Source: Roseateles oligotrophus (lineage in GTDB: Bacteria > Pseudomonadota > Gammaproteobacteria > Burkholderiales > Burkholderiaceae_C). From it: a stretch of DNA of 64,000 nucleotides. The stretch lies in assembly GCF_025717515.1 (NCBI RefSeq), contig NZ_JAJIRN010000002.1:248001-312000 (forward strand), written 5' to 3'. The position numbers were made by a program, and so were the translations under genes. Positions within the stretch are counted from its first letter, which is position 1. Every line of letters starts with the position of its first letter. Below are positions 16,863 to 27,047 of this stretch, one piece after another. The notes beneath the pieces were generated by a model. That model searched no databases. It was not told the origin of the DNA and saw only the letters and a program-made list of their open reading frames with translations.

Positions 16863-17486
16863 CTACTCACTGTAAAGACGGTGGAGGGCAATATACCCCG
16901 CCACCGCGTCGCCCACCAAGGGGCTTAGTTCCTCGTTGCGCGAGGCCAACTCGCGCACTTGGGTGGATGAAACCTGCATCGCCGGCATCGCCAGTTTCAG
17001 CATTTTGTTGGGTTCGGCGTGGACGACTTCCATGACTTCGGCCGAACCCTGAACTTCTTGACCCGCACGTGCCGCCACCGCCAGCGTCACCAGGCTCAAC
17101 AACTCGCGCCAATCACGCCAGGTATGAAAACGCTCGAACTGATCCTGGCCTATCACCAGGAACAATTGCTCACCAGGATGTGCGGCCAAGCGTGCCCGCA
17201 CGGTGTCGATGGTGTAGCTCGCCCCATCGCGCTCCAGCTCGCTGTCGTCAACCGCAAACCTCGGCTCGCCCGCCACCATCAGCTCGGCCATGGCGCGCCG
17301 GTGCGAGGGTGCAGCCAGACCGCGTCCGGTCTTTTGCCAGGGTCGCCCGGCCGGCAGCCACAGCAATTGATCCAAACTCAGCTGAGTCAAGGCGCAATGC
17401 GCCAGGCTCAAATGCCCCAGATGAGGTGGATCAAAACTCCCGCCAAACAGGCCGGTGCGGCCCGCTCCGCCGAGCGTTACAGCCAT
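16863..17486 (-). CDS. nadD: Nicotinate-nucleotide adenylyltransferase NadD
   Basis: A 207-residue nucleotidyltransferase: [12 protein letters not shown] is the (H/T)xGH-containing nucleotide site near the start, with [11 protein letters not shown] and a C-terminal [15 protein letters not shown] carrying the ISSTxIR-like motif. It converts NaMN to NaAD in NAD synthesis. It overlaps the hemF end by ten bases and is followed seven bases later by rsfS, giving tight co-transcription. Confidence 0.95.
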   Translation of the reverse strand: MAVTLGGAGRTGLFGGSFDPPHLGHLSLAHCALTQLSLDQLLWLPAGRPWQKTGRGLAAPSHRRAMAELMVAGEPRFAVDDSELERDGASYTIDTVRARLAAHPGEQLFLVIGQDQFERFHTWRDWRELLSLVTLAVAARAGQEVQGSAEVMEVVHAEPNKMLKLAMPAMQVSSTQVRELASRNEELSPLVGDAVAGYIALHRLYSE

Positions 17487-18424
17487 AAATGGGTAGCTGC
17501 TTCATGCGCCCAATCGCGCGGCCGCAAAAAGTCGCTGTACAACTTGGCCTCCAGCGTGCCGGCTTCGGGCGCCCATTGATAACGCCATTTTACGATGGGC
17601 GGCATCGACATCAAAATCGCCTCGGTGCGCCCGCCCGATTGCAGGCCAAACAAGGTGCCGCGGTCGAAGACCAGATTGAACTCGACGTAACGACCGCGCC
17701 GGTAGGCTTGGAAGTCGCGCTCGCGCTCGGTGTAGGCCAGGCCGTGGCGGCGCTCGACGATGGGCAGATAGGCCGGCACAAAGGCGTCGCCGACCGAACG
17801 CAGCATCGCAAACGCAGCATCGAAGCCGCCCTCGCTTTCAGGCAAGGAAAAGTCATCAAAGAAGATGCCGCCGATGCCACGGGGCTCGTCCCGGTGCTTC
17901 AGATAGAAATACTCATCGCACCAGGGCTTGAAGCGCCCATACAGCTCCTCACCATGCGGCTGTAGCGCCGCCTCACACGTACGGTGGAAATGCTGCGCGT
18001 CGCGCTCGAAGCCGTAATAAGGCGTCAGATCCATGCCGCCACCGAACCAAACGACCGGCTCGGCATCGACGGGGAAGGCGGCGAACATGCGCACATTCAT
18101 ATGCACCGTCGGCACAAAGGGGTTGTGCGGATGAATCACCAGCGACACGCCCATCGCCTCGAACGGCGCGCCGGCCAGTTCGGGACGATGCTGCGTCGCC
18201 GATGGAGGCAAGACCCGACCCCGCACATGGGAGAAGTTGACGCCGCCGCGCTCGATCACCGCGCCGCCCTCGATCAGCCGCGACAGGCCATCGCCCTCCA
18301 GCCGGCTGCCCGGCTCACGGGTCCAGCCATCGCTGATGAATTCGCCGCCGTCCGCGGCCTGCAAGGCCGACACGATGCGCGACTGCAGGTCGAGCAGATA
18401 GTCACGTACGAGTTGCGTATTCAA
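17477..18424 (-). CDS. hemF: Oxygen-dependent coproporphyrinogen III oxidase
   Basis: A 315-residue HemF. The motifs [34 protein letters not shown] and [15 protein letters not shown] are characteristic. It performs the aerobic oxidative decarboxylation to protoporphyrinogen IX. A TTG start at 18424 is proposed because GGTGAAG precedes it; the T-T-G-A sequence overlaps the purD stop. The open frame continues upstream but only through purD coding sequence. Confidence 0.93.
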   Translation of the reverse strand: MNTQLVRDYLLDLQSRIVSALQAADGGEFISDGWTREPGSRLEGDGLSRLIEGGAVIERGGVNFSHVRGRVLPPSATQHRPELAGAPFEAMGVSLVIHPHNPFVPTVHMNVRMFAAFPVDAEPVVWFGGGMDLTPYYGFERDAQHFHRTCEAALQPHGEELYGRFKPWCDEYFYLKHRDEPRGIGGIFFDDFSLPESEGGFDAAFAMLRSVGDAFVPAYLPIVERRHGLAYTERERDFQAYRRGRYVEFNLVFDRGTLFGLQSGGRTEAILMSMPPIVKWRYQWAPEAGTLEAKLYSDFLRPRDWAHEAATHLWL

Positions 18425-19701
18425 CGCTTCACCGCCCGGTAACCGATGTCCTGGCGGTACTGCTTGCCTTCGAACTGGATATTGACCAGACTCTCGTAGG
18501 CCAAGGCCTGCGCCTTGCGCACCGACTCGCCCAAAGCGGTCACGCAGAGCACGCGCCCGCCCGAGGTCTGCAAAGCCCCGTCTACTTCGGCGGTGCCGGC
18601 GTGGAAGACCATATGGTCCTCCGCATCGGCCGGCAGGCCAGTGATCGCGTCGCCCTTGCGGGGGCTGAGCGGATAGCCCGCAGCGGCCATCACCACGCCA
18701 AGCGCCACGCGCCGGTCCCACTGCAGCTCGACCTGGTCGAGCGTGCCGTCGGTTGCGTGCAGCAAGACTTCCAGCAGATCGCTCTTGAGCCGCATCATGA
18801 TGGGCTGCGTTTCGGGATCACCCATGCGGGTATTGAATTCGACCGTGTGCGGCTGGCCCTGAGCGTCAATCATCAAACCGGCATAGAGGAAGCCGGTGAA
18901 AGGGATGCCGTCGCGCGCCATGCCTTGAATGGTCGGCATGATGATTTCATGCATCGCCTTGGCGTGGACATTGGGCGTCACCACCGGCGCCGGCGAATAA
19001 GCACCCATGCCCCCGGTGTTGGGGCCTTCGTCGCCGTCCTTGAGGCGCTTGTGATCCTGGCTGGTGGCCAACGAAACGACGTTCTTGCCGTCGCACAAGA
19101 CGATGAAGCTGGCTTCTTCGCCTTGCAGGAATTGCTCGATCACCACCCGCGCCACACCTTCGTTATGCACGACGCCGAGCTTGTTGTCTTCCAGAATCCA
19201 GTCGATCGCCTCATGAGCCTCGGCCAGCGTCATCGCCACGACCACGCCCTTGCCTGCGGCCAAGCCGTCGGCCTTGATGACGATGGGGGCGCCCTGCGCG
19301 TCCACATAAGCGTGGGCCGCTGCCACATCGCTGAAGACCTCGTAGGCGGCGGTCGGAATGTTGTGGCGCTTCATGAAGTCTTTGGCAAAGGCCTTGGACG
19401 ACTCGAGTTGCGCGGCGGCCTTGGTGGGACCGAAGATGCGCAGGCCACGGGCACGGAACTCGTCGACGACGCCGGCAGCCAGATAGCCCTCCGGGCCGAC
19501 CACGGTCAGCGAGACCTTTTGCTCGACGGCAAAGTCGGCCAGCGCCTTCACATCGGTGATGGCGATATTGGTCAGACGCGAATCACGCGCGGTGCCACCG
19601 TTGCCGGGCGCCACATACACCTGGCTGACCCGCTCACCCTGTGCCAGCTTCCAGGCCAGCGCATGTTCGCGACCGCCATTGCCAATTACCAAAACCTTCA
19701 T
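18421..19701 (-). CDS. purD: Phosphoribosylamine-glycine ligase PurD
   Basis: A 426-residue ATP-grasp enzyme. [20 protein letters not shown] begins the N-domain, followed by [26 protein letters not shown] and [12 protein letters not shown]. It catalyses step 2 of de novo purine synthesis. The ATG at 19701 has AAGGGAAG seven bases upstream. It is 16 bases after yebC and overlaps hemF, an arrangement often found in Burkholderiales. Confidence 0.96.
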   Translation of the reverse strand: MKVLVIGNGGREHALAWKLAQGERVSQVYVAPGNGGTARDSRLTNIAITDVKALADFAVEQKVSLTVVGPEGYLAAGVVDEFRARGLRIFGPTKAAAQLESSKAFAKDFMKRHNIPTAAYEVFSDVAAAHAYVDAQGAPIVIKADGLAAGKGVVVAMTLAEAHEAIDWILEDNKLGVVHNEGVARVVIEQFLQGEEASFIVLCDGKNVVSLATSQDHKRLKDGDEGPNTGGMGAYSPAPVVTPNVHAKAMHEIIMPTIQGMARDGIPFTGFLYAGLMIDAQGQPHTVEFNTRMGDPETQPIMMRLKSDLLEVLLHATDGTLDQVELQWDRRVALGVVMAAAGYPLSPRKGDAITGLPADAEDHMVFHAGTAEVDGALQTSGGRVLCVTALGESVRKAQALAYESLVNIQFEGKQYRQDIGYRAVKR

Positions 19702-19717
19702 GCGCAGACTTCCCTTT

Positions 19718-20443
19718 TTATTCGTTGATGTTGGCATTGCTGTAAACGGCCTGAGCATCGTCCAGGTCTTCCAGCATATCCAGCAGCTTTTGCATCCGCG
19801 CCGCGTCGTCACCGCTCAACTCGACGGTGTTTTCGGCCCGCATCGTCACCTCGGCCACCTCGGCCTTCAGGCCGGCGGCCTCGAGCGCGTTCTTGACCGT
19901 CTCGAAATCGGCCGGCGCGGTCAGCACCTCGATGGCGCCGTCATCGTCGGTGATGACATCCTCGGCGCCGGCTTCCAGCGCCACTTCCATGATCTTGTCT
20001 TCCGAGCTGCCGGGCGCGAAAACCAGCTGACCGCAATGCTTAAACTGGAAGGCCACGGCGCCCTCGGTGCCCATATTGCCACCGCATTTGCTGAAGCAAT
20101 GCCGCACTTCGGCGACGGTGCGCACCTTGTTGTCGGTCATCGTGTCGATGATCACCGCCGCCCCGCCGATGCCGTAGCCTTCGTAGCGGATTTCGTCGTA
20201 GTGGATGCCGTCCAGATTACCGGTGGCCTTGTCGACGTTGTACTTGATGCGGTCGGCCGGCATATTGGCGCCCTTGGCCTTTTCCACCGCCAGACGCAGG
20301 CGTGGGTTCTCCTTGATATCGCCGCCGCCCAAGCGAGCGGCGACGGTGATTTCACGGATGATGCGGGTCCAGATCTTGCCGCGCTTCTCGTCTTGGCGGC
20401 CCTTGCGATGCTGAATATTGGCCCATTTGGAATGACCAGCCAT
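19718..20443 (-). CDS. YebC/PmpR-family regulator
   Basis: A 241-residue TACO1/YebC protein: [23 protein letters not shown], then [16 protein letters not shown] and an acidic C-terminal domain. Members have been described as transcription regulators (PmpR) and more recently as translation factors that relieve ribosome stalling. It heads the purD-hemF-nadD-rsfS-rlmH-maf run. The divergent gene at 20589 leaves 145 bases for both promoters. Confidence 0.94.
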   Translation of the reverse strand: MAGHSKWANIQHRKGRQDEKRGKIWTRIIREITVAARLGGGDIKENPRLRLAVEKAKGANMPADRIKYNVDKATGNLDGIHYDEIRYEGYGIGGAAVIIDTMTDNKVRTVAEVRHCFSKCGGNMGTEGAVAFQFKHCGQLVFAPGSSEDKIMEVALEAGAEDVITDDDGAIEVLTAPADFETVKNALEAAGLKAEVAEVTMRAENTVELSGDDAARMQKLLDMLEDLDDAQAVYSNANINE

Positions 20444-20588
20444 GTGGCTTTTGCTCCTGCTGGGTCTGCAAATTTGCGACCCACATTAGTTGGATAGACT
20501 TCAATTTTAGTTCCGACATCACATCGCTTTGCGATATGAGTCTTCTCTGAAGCGTAAAAACGCTTTAGCCCTGCCTTCTGGAGCCCTC

Positions 20589-22103
20589 ATGCCCGACCCA
20601 ATTTTGCTGGCCAGCCACGGTCAAATTGAATGCCATCTGCTGCCAGCGTTAGCAAATCGGCACGGCCTGATCACCGGCGCCACCGGCACCGGCAAGACCA
20701 TCAGCCTGCAAACCTTGGCCGAGAGCTTCAGCCGTATCGGCGTGCCGGTTTTCATGGCCGACGTCAAAGGCGACCTGACCGGCATCTCGCAGGCCGGCGC
20801 ACCTTCGCCCAAGCTCTTGGCAACCTTGAAAGAGCGCGGCATCGAGGCGCCTGCCCCCTTGGCCTGCCCGACCACGTTGTGGGATGTATTCGGCGAGCAA
20901 GGCCACCCGGTGCGCGCCACCATCTCCGATATGGGCCCGCTCTTGCTGGCCCGCATGCTGGCCTTGAACGAGACCCAGCAAGGTGTGCTGCAGATGGTCT
21001 TCAAGATCGCCGATGACGCCGGGCTCTTGTTGATCGACATGAAGGATCTGCGTGCGATGCTGCAGCATGTCGGCGACAACGCCGCGCAGTTCACCACCCA
21101 ATACGGCAATGTCTCGGCCGCCAGCATCGGTGCGATCCAGCGCGGCCTGCTGCAGATCGAGGCTCAGGGCGGCGACAAATTCTTCGGCGAGCCGATGCTC
21201 AATATCGCCGACTTCATGCAGACCGAAGCGGGCCTGGGCGTCATCAACGTCTTGGCAGCCGACAAGCTGATGAGCGCGCCGCGCCTGTACGCCAGCTTCC
21301 TGCTGTGGATGCTGTCCGAGCTGTTCGAGACCCTGCCCGAGGTCGGTGATCTGGACAAGCCCAAGCTGGTGTTCTTCTTCGACGAGGCCCATCTGCTCTT
21401 CAAGGACGCGCCGGCCGCGCTGGTCGAGCGGATCGAACTCGTCGTTCGACTGGTGCGTTCCAAAGGCGTGGGCGTCTATTTCGTCACCCAGAATCCGCTC
21501 GACATTCCCGACGCCGTGCTGGGCCAACTCGGCAACCGGGTTCAACATGCGCTGCGCGCCTTCACGCCGCGTGACCAAAAAGCCGTCAAGGCGGCGGCCG
21601 ACACCATGCGCGCCAAGCCCGGGCTGGACATCGCCACCGCCATCACCGAGCTCGGCGTCGGCGAGGCGCTGATCAGCCTGCTGGACGAAAAGGGCCGACC
21701 CAGCGTGACCGAGCGCGTGTTCGTGCTGCCGCCGGGCAGCCAGATCGGGCCCATCACGGCCGAGCAGCGCCTGGCCTTGATCAAGAATTCGCTGGTGGCC
21801 GGCGTGTATGAGGCCTTGGTTGACCGGGAATCGGCATTCGAAAAGCTCAAGAGCGGGCCTGCAAGGGCTTCAACGCCGGCCGGCAGCACCCCAGCTCCGG
21901 CCAACACGGAGGATGGCGGCATGCTCGGCGGCCTCAAGGACTTGCTCTTCGGCACCACCGGCCCGCGCGGCGCCCATCACGAGGGCCTGGCCGAGGTGGC
22001 GGCCCGCTCGGCCATTCGCACCATGGGCAGCTCGGTCGGCCGCGAGATTGTGCGAGGCGTGCTGGGCAGCTTGCTGGGGGGCAGCGGCAGCCGGCGCCGC
22101 TGA
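20589..22103 (+). CDS. HerA-like ATPase, DUF853 (YjgR type)
   Basis: A 504-residue AAA+ type ATPase: Walker A GATGTGKT (about 31-38), Walker [12 protein letters not shown], sensor QNPLDIPD, and a C-terminal [21 protein letters not shown] glycine-rich tail. It belongs to the HerA/FtsK superfamily as the E. coli YjgR protein; its cellular role is not established. The ATG at 20589 follows GGAG. A short Pro/Ser linker at about 435-455 separates the ATPase from the tail. Confidence 0.88.
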   Translation: MPDPILLASHGQIECHLLPALANRHGLITGATGTGKTISLQTLAESFSRIGVPVFMADVKGDLTGISQAGAPSPKLLATLKERGIEAPAPLACPTTLWDVFGEQGHPVRATISDMGPLLLARMLALNETQQGVLQMVFKIADDAGLLLIDMKDLRAMLQHVGDNAAQFTTQYGNVSAASIGAIQRGLLQIEAQGGDKFFGEPMLNIADFMQTEAGLGVINVLAADKLMSAPRLYASFLLWMLSELFETLPEVGDLDKPKLVFFFDEAHLLFKDAPAALVERIELVVRLVRSKGVGVYFVTQNPLDIPDAVLGQLGNRVQHALRAFTPRDQKAVKAAADTMRAKPGLDIATAITELGVGEALISLLDEKGRPSVTERVFVLPPGSQIGPITAEQRLALIKNSLVAGVYEALVDRESAFEKLKSGPARASTPAGSTPAPANTEDGGMLGGLKDLLFGTTGPRGAHHEGLAEVAARSAIRTMGSSVGREIVRGVLGSLLGGSGSRRR

Positions 22104-22212
22104 AAGGCGCTTGGCGCCCGGCGGCGGCACTTGGTCGCAAGCCGCTGTCGCCGGCCTGCCGAAGGCTTAAAAATGCCTGCATCCCTTCTTCAGACCGATA
22201 CGGAATCCAAGC

Positions 22213-22740
22213 ATGAACAGCGCAGGCGCAGGCGAAATTTTCAGTCACATACCCAGTTTTGTCTGGGCCATTCTGGCCTTCATCGTGATCATGGGCCTGC
22301 TGCAAAGCGGCGATCAATGGATGAGCAAGAGCCGCTTGAAGCTGGTGCCAATGATCTGGCTGGCCTATGGCGTTTGGGGCGTCGTCGGCAGCTTCGGCTA
22401 TTCGGCCGGCGCGGTTGTGCCCTGGGTGTTTGGCCTGCTCGCCAGCCAGTCGCTGGTGCGCCGCAGCGGCTGGCCGGGTGGCTGCCGCTTCGACAGCGCC
22501 CGTGGCCAATTCTTTGTACCCGGCAGCTGGCTGCCCTTGACGCTGATGATGGGCATATTCATGGCCAAGTTTGCGCTTGGCATGAGTTCGGCCCTGCAGC
22601 CCGAGCTGCTCGACTCCAGCGCGTTCGCCAGCAGCTTCAGCGCCTTGTTCGGCGCGTTCGGCGGCGCTTTCTTGGGTCGCTCGCGCAATATCCTGAACAG
22701 CAACACCCCAATGATTGAAGGCCAATTTGAAGCTTCTTGA
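22213..22740 (+). CDS. Membrane protein with four predicted helices
   Basis: A 175-residue inner-membrane protein. Hydrophobic segments are at about 15-33, 45-60, 65-80 and 115-132, with a basic Arg/Trp loop (LVRRSGWPGG) between the third and fourth. It resembles the uncharacterised DUF6622 membrane family in layout, but this is a weak assignment. The sensor kinase gene starts inside its last codons, so the two are translationally linked and it could be an accessory of that system. Confidence 0.7.
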   Translation: MNSAGAGEIFSHIPSFVWAILAFIVIMGLLQSGDQWMSKSRLKLVPMIWLAYGVWGVVGSFGYSAGAVVPWVFGLLASQSLVRRSGWPGGCRFDSARGQFFVPGSWLPLTLMMGIFMAKFALGMSSALQPELLDSSAFASSFSALFGAFGGAFLGRSRNILNSNTPMIEGQFEAS

Positions 22741-23911
22741 CCCAAGCCCTGAACCGCTAGCGCCCGAGCCTGTCGCGGCCGGCGGCTCGATCTTCAATTT
22801 CCAGAATTACACCGGCAAACGCTGGCTGTGGTTGCTCAGGCAAGCCTTGCTGGTGTTGACCATTGCCTTGCTTGTCAACCTCAGCTTCTTGCTGTTCTCG
22901 GGAGCCAGCTGGGCCCAATATCGCGCCACTTTCAGATCCGAGTTCGTCTACACACTGCTGATCAGCGCCGCTTGCTCCAGCATCATTCAAGGGCTGACGC
23001 ATCTGGCCACCATGCTGAGCAACCGTCTGCGTGCCCGCAGCGGCAAGCCGGCCAAGAAATGGATAGGCTGGCCGCTGATGGTGAGCGTCCTGTTGCTTGG
23101 CACGCTGGCCGGCTTCAGCATCGGCATGGAGGTCGGCAACTGGCTGCTGGGCAATAACTACAAAAACCCACTCAGCGCCGGGCCACGCAGCGGCACCGTC
23201 ATGCTGTTGATCGCCCTTGTTCCAGGCATTTTGATCACGATTTACTTCGTCGCCCGTGGCCACCTGGACGAAGCCAATCTGCGCGCCCAGACCGCCCAGC
23301 GCCTGGCGGCCGAGAACAAACTGCGGCTGCTGGAGTCGCAGCTGGAGCCGCATATGCTGTTCAACACCCTGGCCAATCTGCGCGTGCTGATCGGCTTGGA
23401 CCCGGCCCGCGCGCAAGCGATGCTGGACCAGTTGATCGGCTTTTTGCGCGCCACCCTGAACGCGTCGCGCAGCGGCAGCCACCCCTTGCGCGAGGAGTTT
23501 GCTCGCCTGCGCGACTATCTGGCCCTGATGCAAATCCGCATGGGCAGCCGGCTGCGGCCGGTCTTGGACCTGCCGGCCGAGCTCGGTGACTTGGCCGTCG
23601 CGCCGCTGCTCTTGCAGCCGCTGGTCGAGAACGCCATCAAACATGGGCTGGAGCCGGCGATTGAAGGCGGCGAGCTGCGCATCTCGGCGCGGCGTGAGGG
23701 TCAGGTGTTGCTGCTGGTCGTGCAAGACAGCGGCGTTGGCTTGGCCCATGCGGCCAGCGCCAGCAGTTCAGCCCAAGGCACGCAGTTCGGTCTGCACCAA
23801 GTGCGCGAGCGCCTCGCGACCCAATATGGCGCCGCAGCCAGTTTGACCATCACCCCGGCTGCTGAATCCGGCACCGTCGTCACCCTTCAAATTCCAATCC
23901 AAGCACCATGA
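22727..23911 (+). CDS. LytS/YehU-type sensor histidine kinase
   Basis: A 394-residue kinase of the His_kinase (PF06580) class. Four hydrophobic segments (about 35-145) form the membrane part, then a coiled linker, the phospho-acceptor QLEPHMLFNTLANLR (His at about 209), and the ATPase N-box LVENAIKHGLEPA with a G-box DSGVGL. A TTG start at 22727 is chosen because GAAGG lies just upstream; a TTG at 22715 lacks one. It overlaps the membrane protein by 14 bases, and its TGA overlaps the regulator ATG. Ligand unknown. Confidence 0.88.
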   Translation: MKLLDPSPEPLAPEPVAAGGSIFNFQNYTGKRWLWLLRQALLVLTIALLVNLSFLLFSGASWAQYRATFRSEFVYTLLISAACSSIIQGLTHLATMLSNRLRARSGKPAKKWIGWPLMVSVLLLGTLAGFSIGMEVGNWLLGNNYKNPLSAGPRSGTVMLLIALVPGILITIYFVARGHLDEANLRAQTAQRLAAENKLRLLESQLEPHMLFNTLANLRVLIGLDPARAQAMLDQLIGFLRATLNASRSGSHPLREEFARLRDYLALMQIRMGSRLRPVLDLPAELGDLAVAPLLLQPLVENAIKHGLEPAIEGGELRISARREGQVLLLVVQDSGVGLAHAASASSSAQGTQFGLHQVRERLATQYGAAASLTITPAAESGTVVTLQIPIQAP

Positions 23912-24735
23912 ATCCCACCGCCCTGATTGCCGAAGACGAATCCCTGTTGGCCGAAGGCCTGCGCCAGGAATTGGCGCGGCTGTGGCCGGAGCTGCAAATC
24001 GTCGCGATGGCCCCGCATGGCCAGGCGGCGCTGGACGCCGCGCTGCGCCTCTTGCCCGACATCTGCTTCCTCGACATCCGCATGCCGGGCTTGAGCGGCC
24101 TGGAGGCGGCGCAGGCGATGGCCGAAGACTGGCCGCAGGGGCAGCCCTTTCCCTTGCTGGTTTTCGTCACTGCTTACGACCAATATGCGCTGCAAGCCTT
24201 CGAGCGCGCCGCCGTCGACTATGTGCTCAAGCCGGTGCAGCCCGAGCGGCTGGCGCTGAGCTGTGAGCGCTTGCAGGCGGCGCTGGCGCTGCGCAAGGCC
24301 AGCGCGCCAGCCGAAGTAGACAACAAGGGCGAGGAAAAAATCAATCAAGCCGTCGAGCAATTGCGCCTGCTGCTCGGCGCCGCTGTGCCCTCGGCCGCAG
24401 CAGCGCCACCGCCCTTGCGCCTGTTGCAAATAGCGCAGGGCAGCGTGATCCAGATGTTGCCGGTGGACGAAGTCTTGTACTTCGAGGCGGCCGACAAATA
24501 TGTGCGCGTGCTGACCGCCGGCAAAGAGCATTTGATGCGCATCTCCTTGCGCGAATTGCTACCCCAACTCGACACCACACGCTTTTGGCAAATCCACCGC
24601 AGCGTCGTGGTGCGCAGCGACGCCATCGACCGAGCCGTGCGCGATGAAGCAGGCAAGCTAAACCTGCATCTGCACGGCAGCAAAGACCGCCTGGCCGTCA
24701 GCCGTATGTACGCCCATTTGTTCAAGGGCATGTAG
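23908..24735 (+). CDS. LytTR response regulator
   Basis: A 275-residue regulator. The receiver domain (1-122) has the acidic pocket EDE, the phospho-acceptor in FLDIRMPG (D56) and KPVQP. The C-terminal LytTR DNA-binding domain (about 170-275) has VLYFEAADKYVRV, FWQIHRSVVVR and SRMYAHLF. It is ATGA-coupled to the sensor kinase, so the pair is a genuine two-component system. Targets are not visible; LytTR systems often control a nearby membrane protein. Confidence 0.9.
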   Translation: MNPTALIAEDESLLAEGLRQELARLWPELQIVAMAPHGQAALDAALRLLPDICFLDIRMPGLSGLEAAQAMAEDWPQGQPFPLLVFVTAYDQYALQAFERAAVDYVLKPVQPERLALSCERLQAALALRKASAPAEVDNKGEEKINQAVEQLRLLLGAAVPSAAAAPPPLRLLQIAQGSVIQMLPVDEVLYFEAADKYVRVLTAGKEHLMRISLRELLPQLDTTRFWQIHRSVVVRSDAIDRAVRDEAGKLNLHLHGSKDRLAVSRMYAHLFKGM

Positions 24736-24823
24736 CCCTGGCCGGGGCTTGACGCTGACACCGATAAAATCAGCCCAAACCAGCCACTTTGACGGCGCAG
24801 CCCTGCTGCCCTGCCCCTACCCG

Positions 24824-26611
24824 ATGTCTCATCCGTCCGACGACAACAAGCCCGCCCCCGGCAACAACTTTCTGCGCAGCATCATCGAGCGTGACTTGGC
24901 ACAGACTGGCCAGCCCGAGCGTCACTTTGCTGGCACCCCCGGCGATGCCGCCCATCACGCGGCCGGCCCGCTGGATGCGGCCAAGATTCGCACCCGCTTT
25001 CCGCCCGAGCCCAATGGCTATCTGCACATCGGCCATGCCAAGAGCATCTGCCTGAATTTCGGCATGGCGCGCGACTACGGCGGCATCTGCCATCTTCGCT
25101 TTGACGACACCAACCCCGAAAAAGAAGAGCAGGAATATGTCGACGCGATCCAGGAGATGGTCGCCTGGCTGGGCTGGGACTGGCACTCGGGCGGTACCTC
25201 GCACCTGTTCTTCGCCAGCAACTATTTCGACTTCATGTACCGTGCGGCCGAGCACCTGGTGACGGCCGGCCTCGCCTATGTAGACGAGCAAACGCCGGAA
25301 GAAATGCGCGCCAACCGCGGTGACTTTGGCCGCCCCGGCGTCAACAGCCCGTTCCGTGCACGCACACCGGCCGAAAACCTGGCGCGTTTTCGCGAGATGA
25401 AGGACGGACAACATGCCGATGGCGCAATGATTCTGCGCGCCAAGATCGACATGGCCGCGCCCAATATCAATCTGCGCGACCCGGCGCTCTACCGCATCCG
25501 CCGCGCCACCCACCACAACACCGGCGACCAATGGTGCATCTACCCGATGTACACCTTCGCGCACCCGATCGAAGACGCGCTGGAGCGCATCACCCACAGC
25601 CTGTGCACGCTGGAGTTCGAAGACCAGCGCCCCTTCTACGACTGGCTGCTGGGCCACCTCGCCGAGGGCGGCTTGCTGGCGCATCCGCTGCCGCATCAAT
25701 ATGAATTTGGCCGTTTGAACCTGACCTATGTCGTCACCTCCAAGCGCAAGCTGCGCCAGCTGGTCGACGAAGGCCATGTGGACGGCTGGGACGACCCGCG
25801 CCTGCCGACGTTGGTGGGCATGCGCCGGCGCGGCTACACCGCCACAAGCATCCGCAATATGGTCGAAGCCACCGGCGTGACCAAGAGCAATGCCTGGCTC
25901 GACTACTCGGTGATGGACGGTTGCCTGCGCGCCGATCTGGAAGGAAAGGCCGCGCGCGCCTGCGCGGTACTGGATCCGCTGAAGTTGAAGTTGACGAACT
26001 GGGTCGAGCTGTTCGGCAGCAGCAGCCATGTCGAGCGCAGCAGCGCGCCGGCACACCCTCAGCTTGCGGAGTTAGGTCAGCGCGAATTCGGTCTTGGCCA
26101 TGAGGTCTGGATCGAGCGAGATGACTTCATGGAAGTCCCGGTCAAGGGCTATCACCGCCTCTTCCCCGGCAACCGCACAAGGCTGAAATACGGCTATGTG
26201 ATCGAGTGCACCGGCTGCGAAAAAGACGCCGAAGGCCAGATCACCGCCGTGCTCGCCACCGTGGTGCCCGACACCAAGAGCGGCACGCCGGGCGCCGACG
26301 CGGTCAAGGTCAAGAGTGCGATCACCTGGGTCAGCGTGCACGAGGCGGTTGAGGCCGAGCTGCGCTTGTATGACCGCCTGTTCACCATAGAGCAGCCAGA
26401 TGCGGGTGACGGTGATTACTTGAGCTTCATCAACCCGCAAAGCCGGCGCGTGGTGACCGGCTATCTGGAGCCGTCACTGGCCAAGGTGCCGGCCGGCACT
26501 CATTTCCAGTTCGAGCGGCATGGCTATTTCGTCGCCGACCGCGTCGATCATCAAGCCGGCAAACCGGTCTTCAACAAGATCACCGGACTGAAGGACGGCT
26601 GGTCGAAATAG
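24824..26611 (+). CDS. glnS: Glutaminyl-tRNA synthetase
   Basis: A 595-residue class I synthetase. RFPPEPNGYLHIGHAKSICLN holds the HIGH motif, VVTSKRKLR is the KMSKS-like loop, and a C-terminal anticodon-binding barrel follows (about 370-590). It charges tRNA-Gln directly. The ATG at 24824 fits the family start and leaves an N-terminal extension of about 50 residues rich in polar residues. A long upstream open frame lacks a good ribosome site. Presence of glnS implies direct glutaminylation. Confidence 0.95.
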   Translation: MSHPSDDNKPAPGNNFLRSIIERDLAQTGQPERHFAGTPGDAAHHAAGPLDAAKIRTRFPPEPNGYLHIGHAKSICLNFGMARDYGGICHLRFDDTNPEKEEQEYVDAIQEMVAWLGWDWHSGGTSHLFFASNYFDFMYRAAEHLVTAGLAYVDEQTPEEMRANRGDFGRPGVNSPFRARTPAENLARFREMKDGQHADGAMILRAKIDMAAPNINLRDPALYRIRRATHHNTGDQWCIYPMYTFAHPIEDALERITHSLCTLEFEDQRPFYDWLLGHLAEGGLLAHPLPHQYEFGRLNLTYVVTSKRKLRQLVDEGHVDGWDDPRLPTLVGMRRRGYTATSIRNMVEATGVTKSNAWLDYSVMDGCLRADLEGKAARACAVLDPLKLKLTNWVELFGSSSHVERSSAPAHPQLAELGQREFGLGHEVWIERDDFMEVPVKGYHRLFPGNRTRLKYGYVIECTGCEKDAEGQITAVLATVVPDTKSGTPGADAVKVKSAITWVSVHEAVEAELRLYDRLFTIEQPDAGDGDYLSFINPQSRRVVTGYLEPSLAKVPAGTHFQFERHGYFVADRVDHQAGKPVFNKITGLKDGWSK

Positions 26612-26621
26612 ACAGGATTTT

Positions 26622-26870
26622 TCAGTCTTCGCGAACCTGGATGACCGGGTTCGCGTACTCATGACCGACCACCGCGCGGGCGAACAAATAGTTCTCCAGC
26701 GCCTTGTCGCTCAGCACGTCCAGCATCACATCGCCATGCGAATCGCAGGGGAAGGCCAAGGCCTTGCCCGAGTGAAACAGGGACTGGAAGCGCAGCTCGA
26801 ACTGACCGTCTATTTGAACGGTCTGTTGCGGGGCTTGCTTGGGGCTGCTATGCATTTGTTGGGTGTCCAT
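26622..26870 (-). CDS. Hypothetical protein
   Basis: An 82-residue soluble protein with a Gln/Ser-rich start and a compact core (VQIDGQFELRFQSLFHSGKALAFPCDSHG) ending in VIQVRED. AGGAG lies eight bases before the ATG, which supports translation. No named family; similar small proteins of this layout occur in Burkholderiales. It converges with glnS across 10 bases, and the 177 bases upstream toward dbpA are non-coding. Confidence 0.65.
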   Translation of the reverse strand: MDTQQMHSSPKQAPQQTVQIDGQFELRFQSLFHSGKALAFPCDSHGDVMLDVLSDKALENYLFARAVVGHEYANPVIQVRED

Positions 26871-27047
26871 CTTGTGTACTCCTGAGCTGTCACCATGATC
26901 TCGGTCTGCATGTGTGAAGACTAGACCCCATCTGAGGGGGTGACCATGTGCATAGGTCTCAAGAAAACGTCGGATGAACTCCCTCGGTGGACTAAGACTT
27001 TCGCTGACAACAATTTGTCACACAAAAACCTTGCCCTCGGCCCCAGA

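Noticed and set aside
22757-23749. 330-residue minus-strand ORF
   Set aside because: It is antisense to the sensor kinase, and its Gln/Ala/Arg-rich composition is that of a shadow.
24770-26056. 428-residue minus-strand ORF
   Set aside because: It is antisense to glnS and has low-complexity Ala/Gly/Arg composition.
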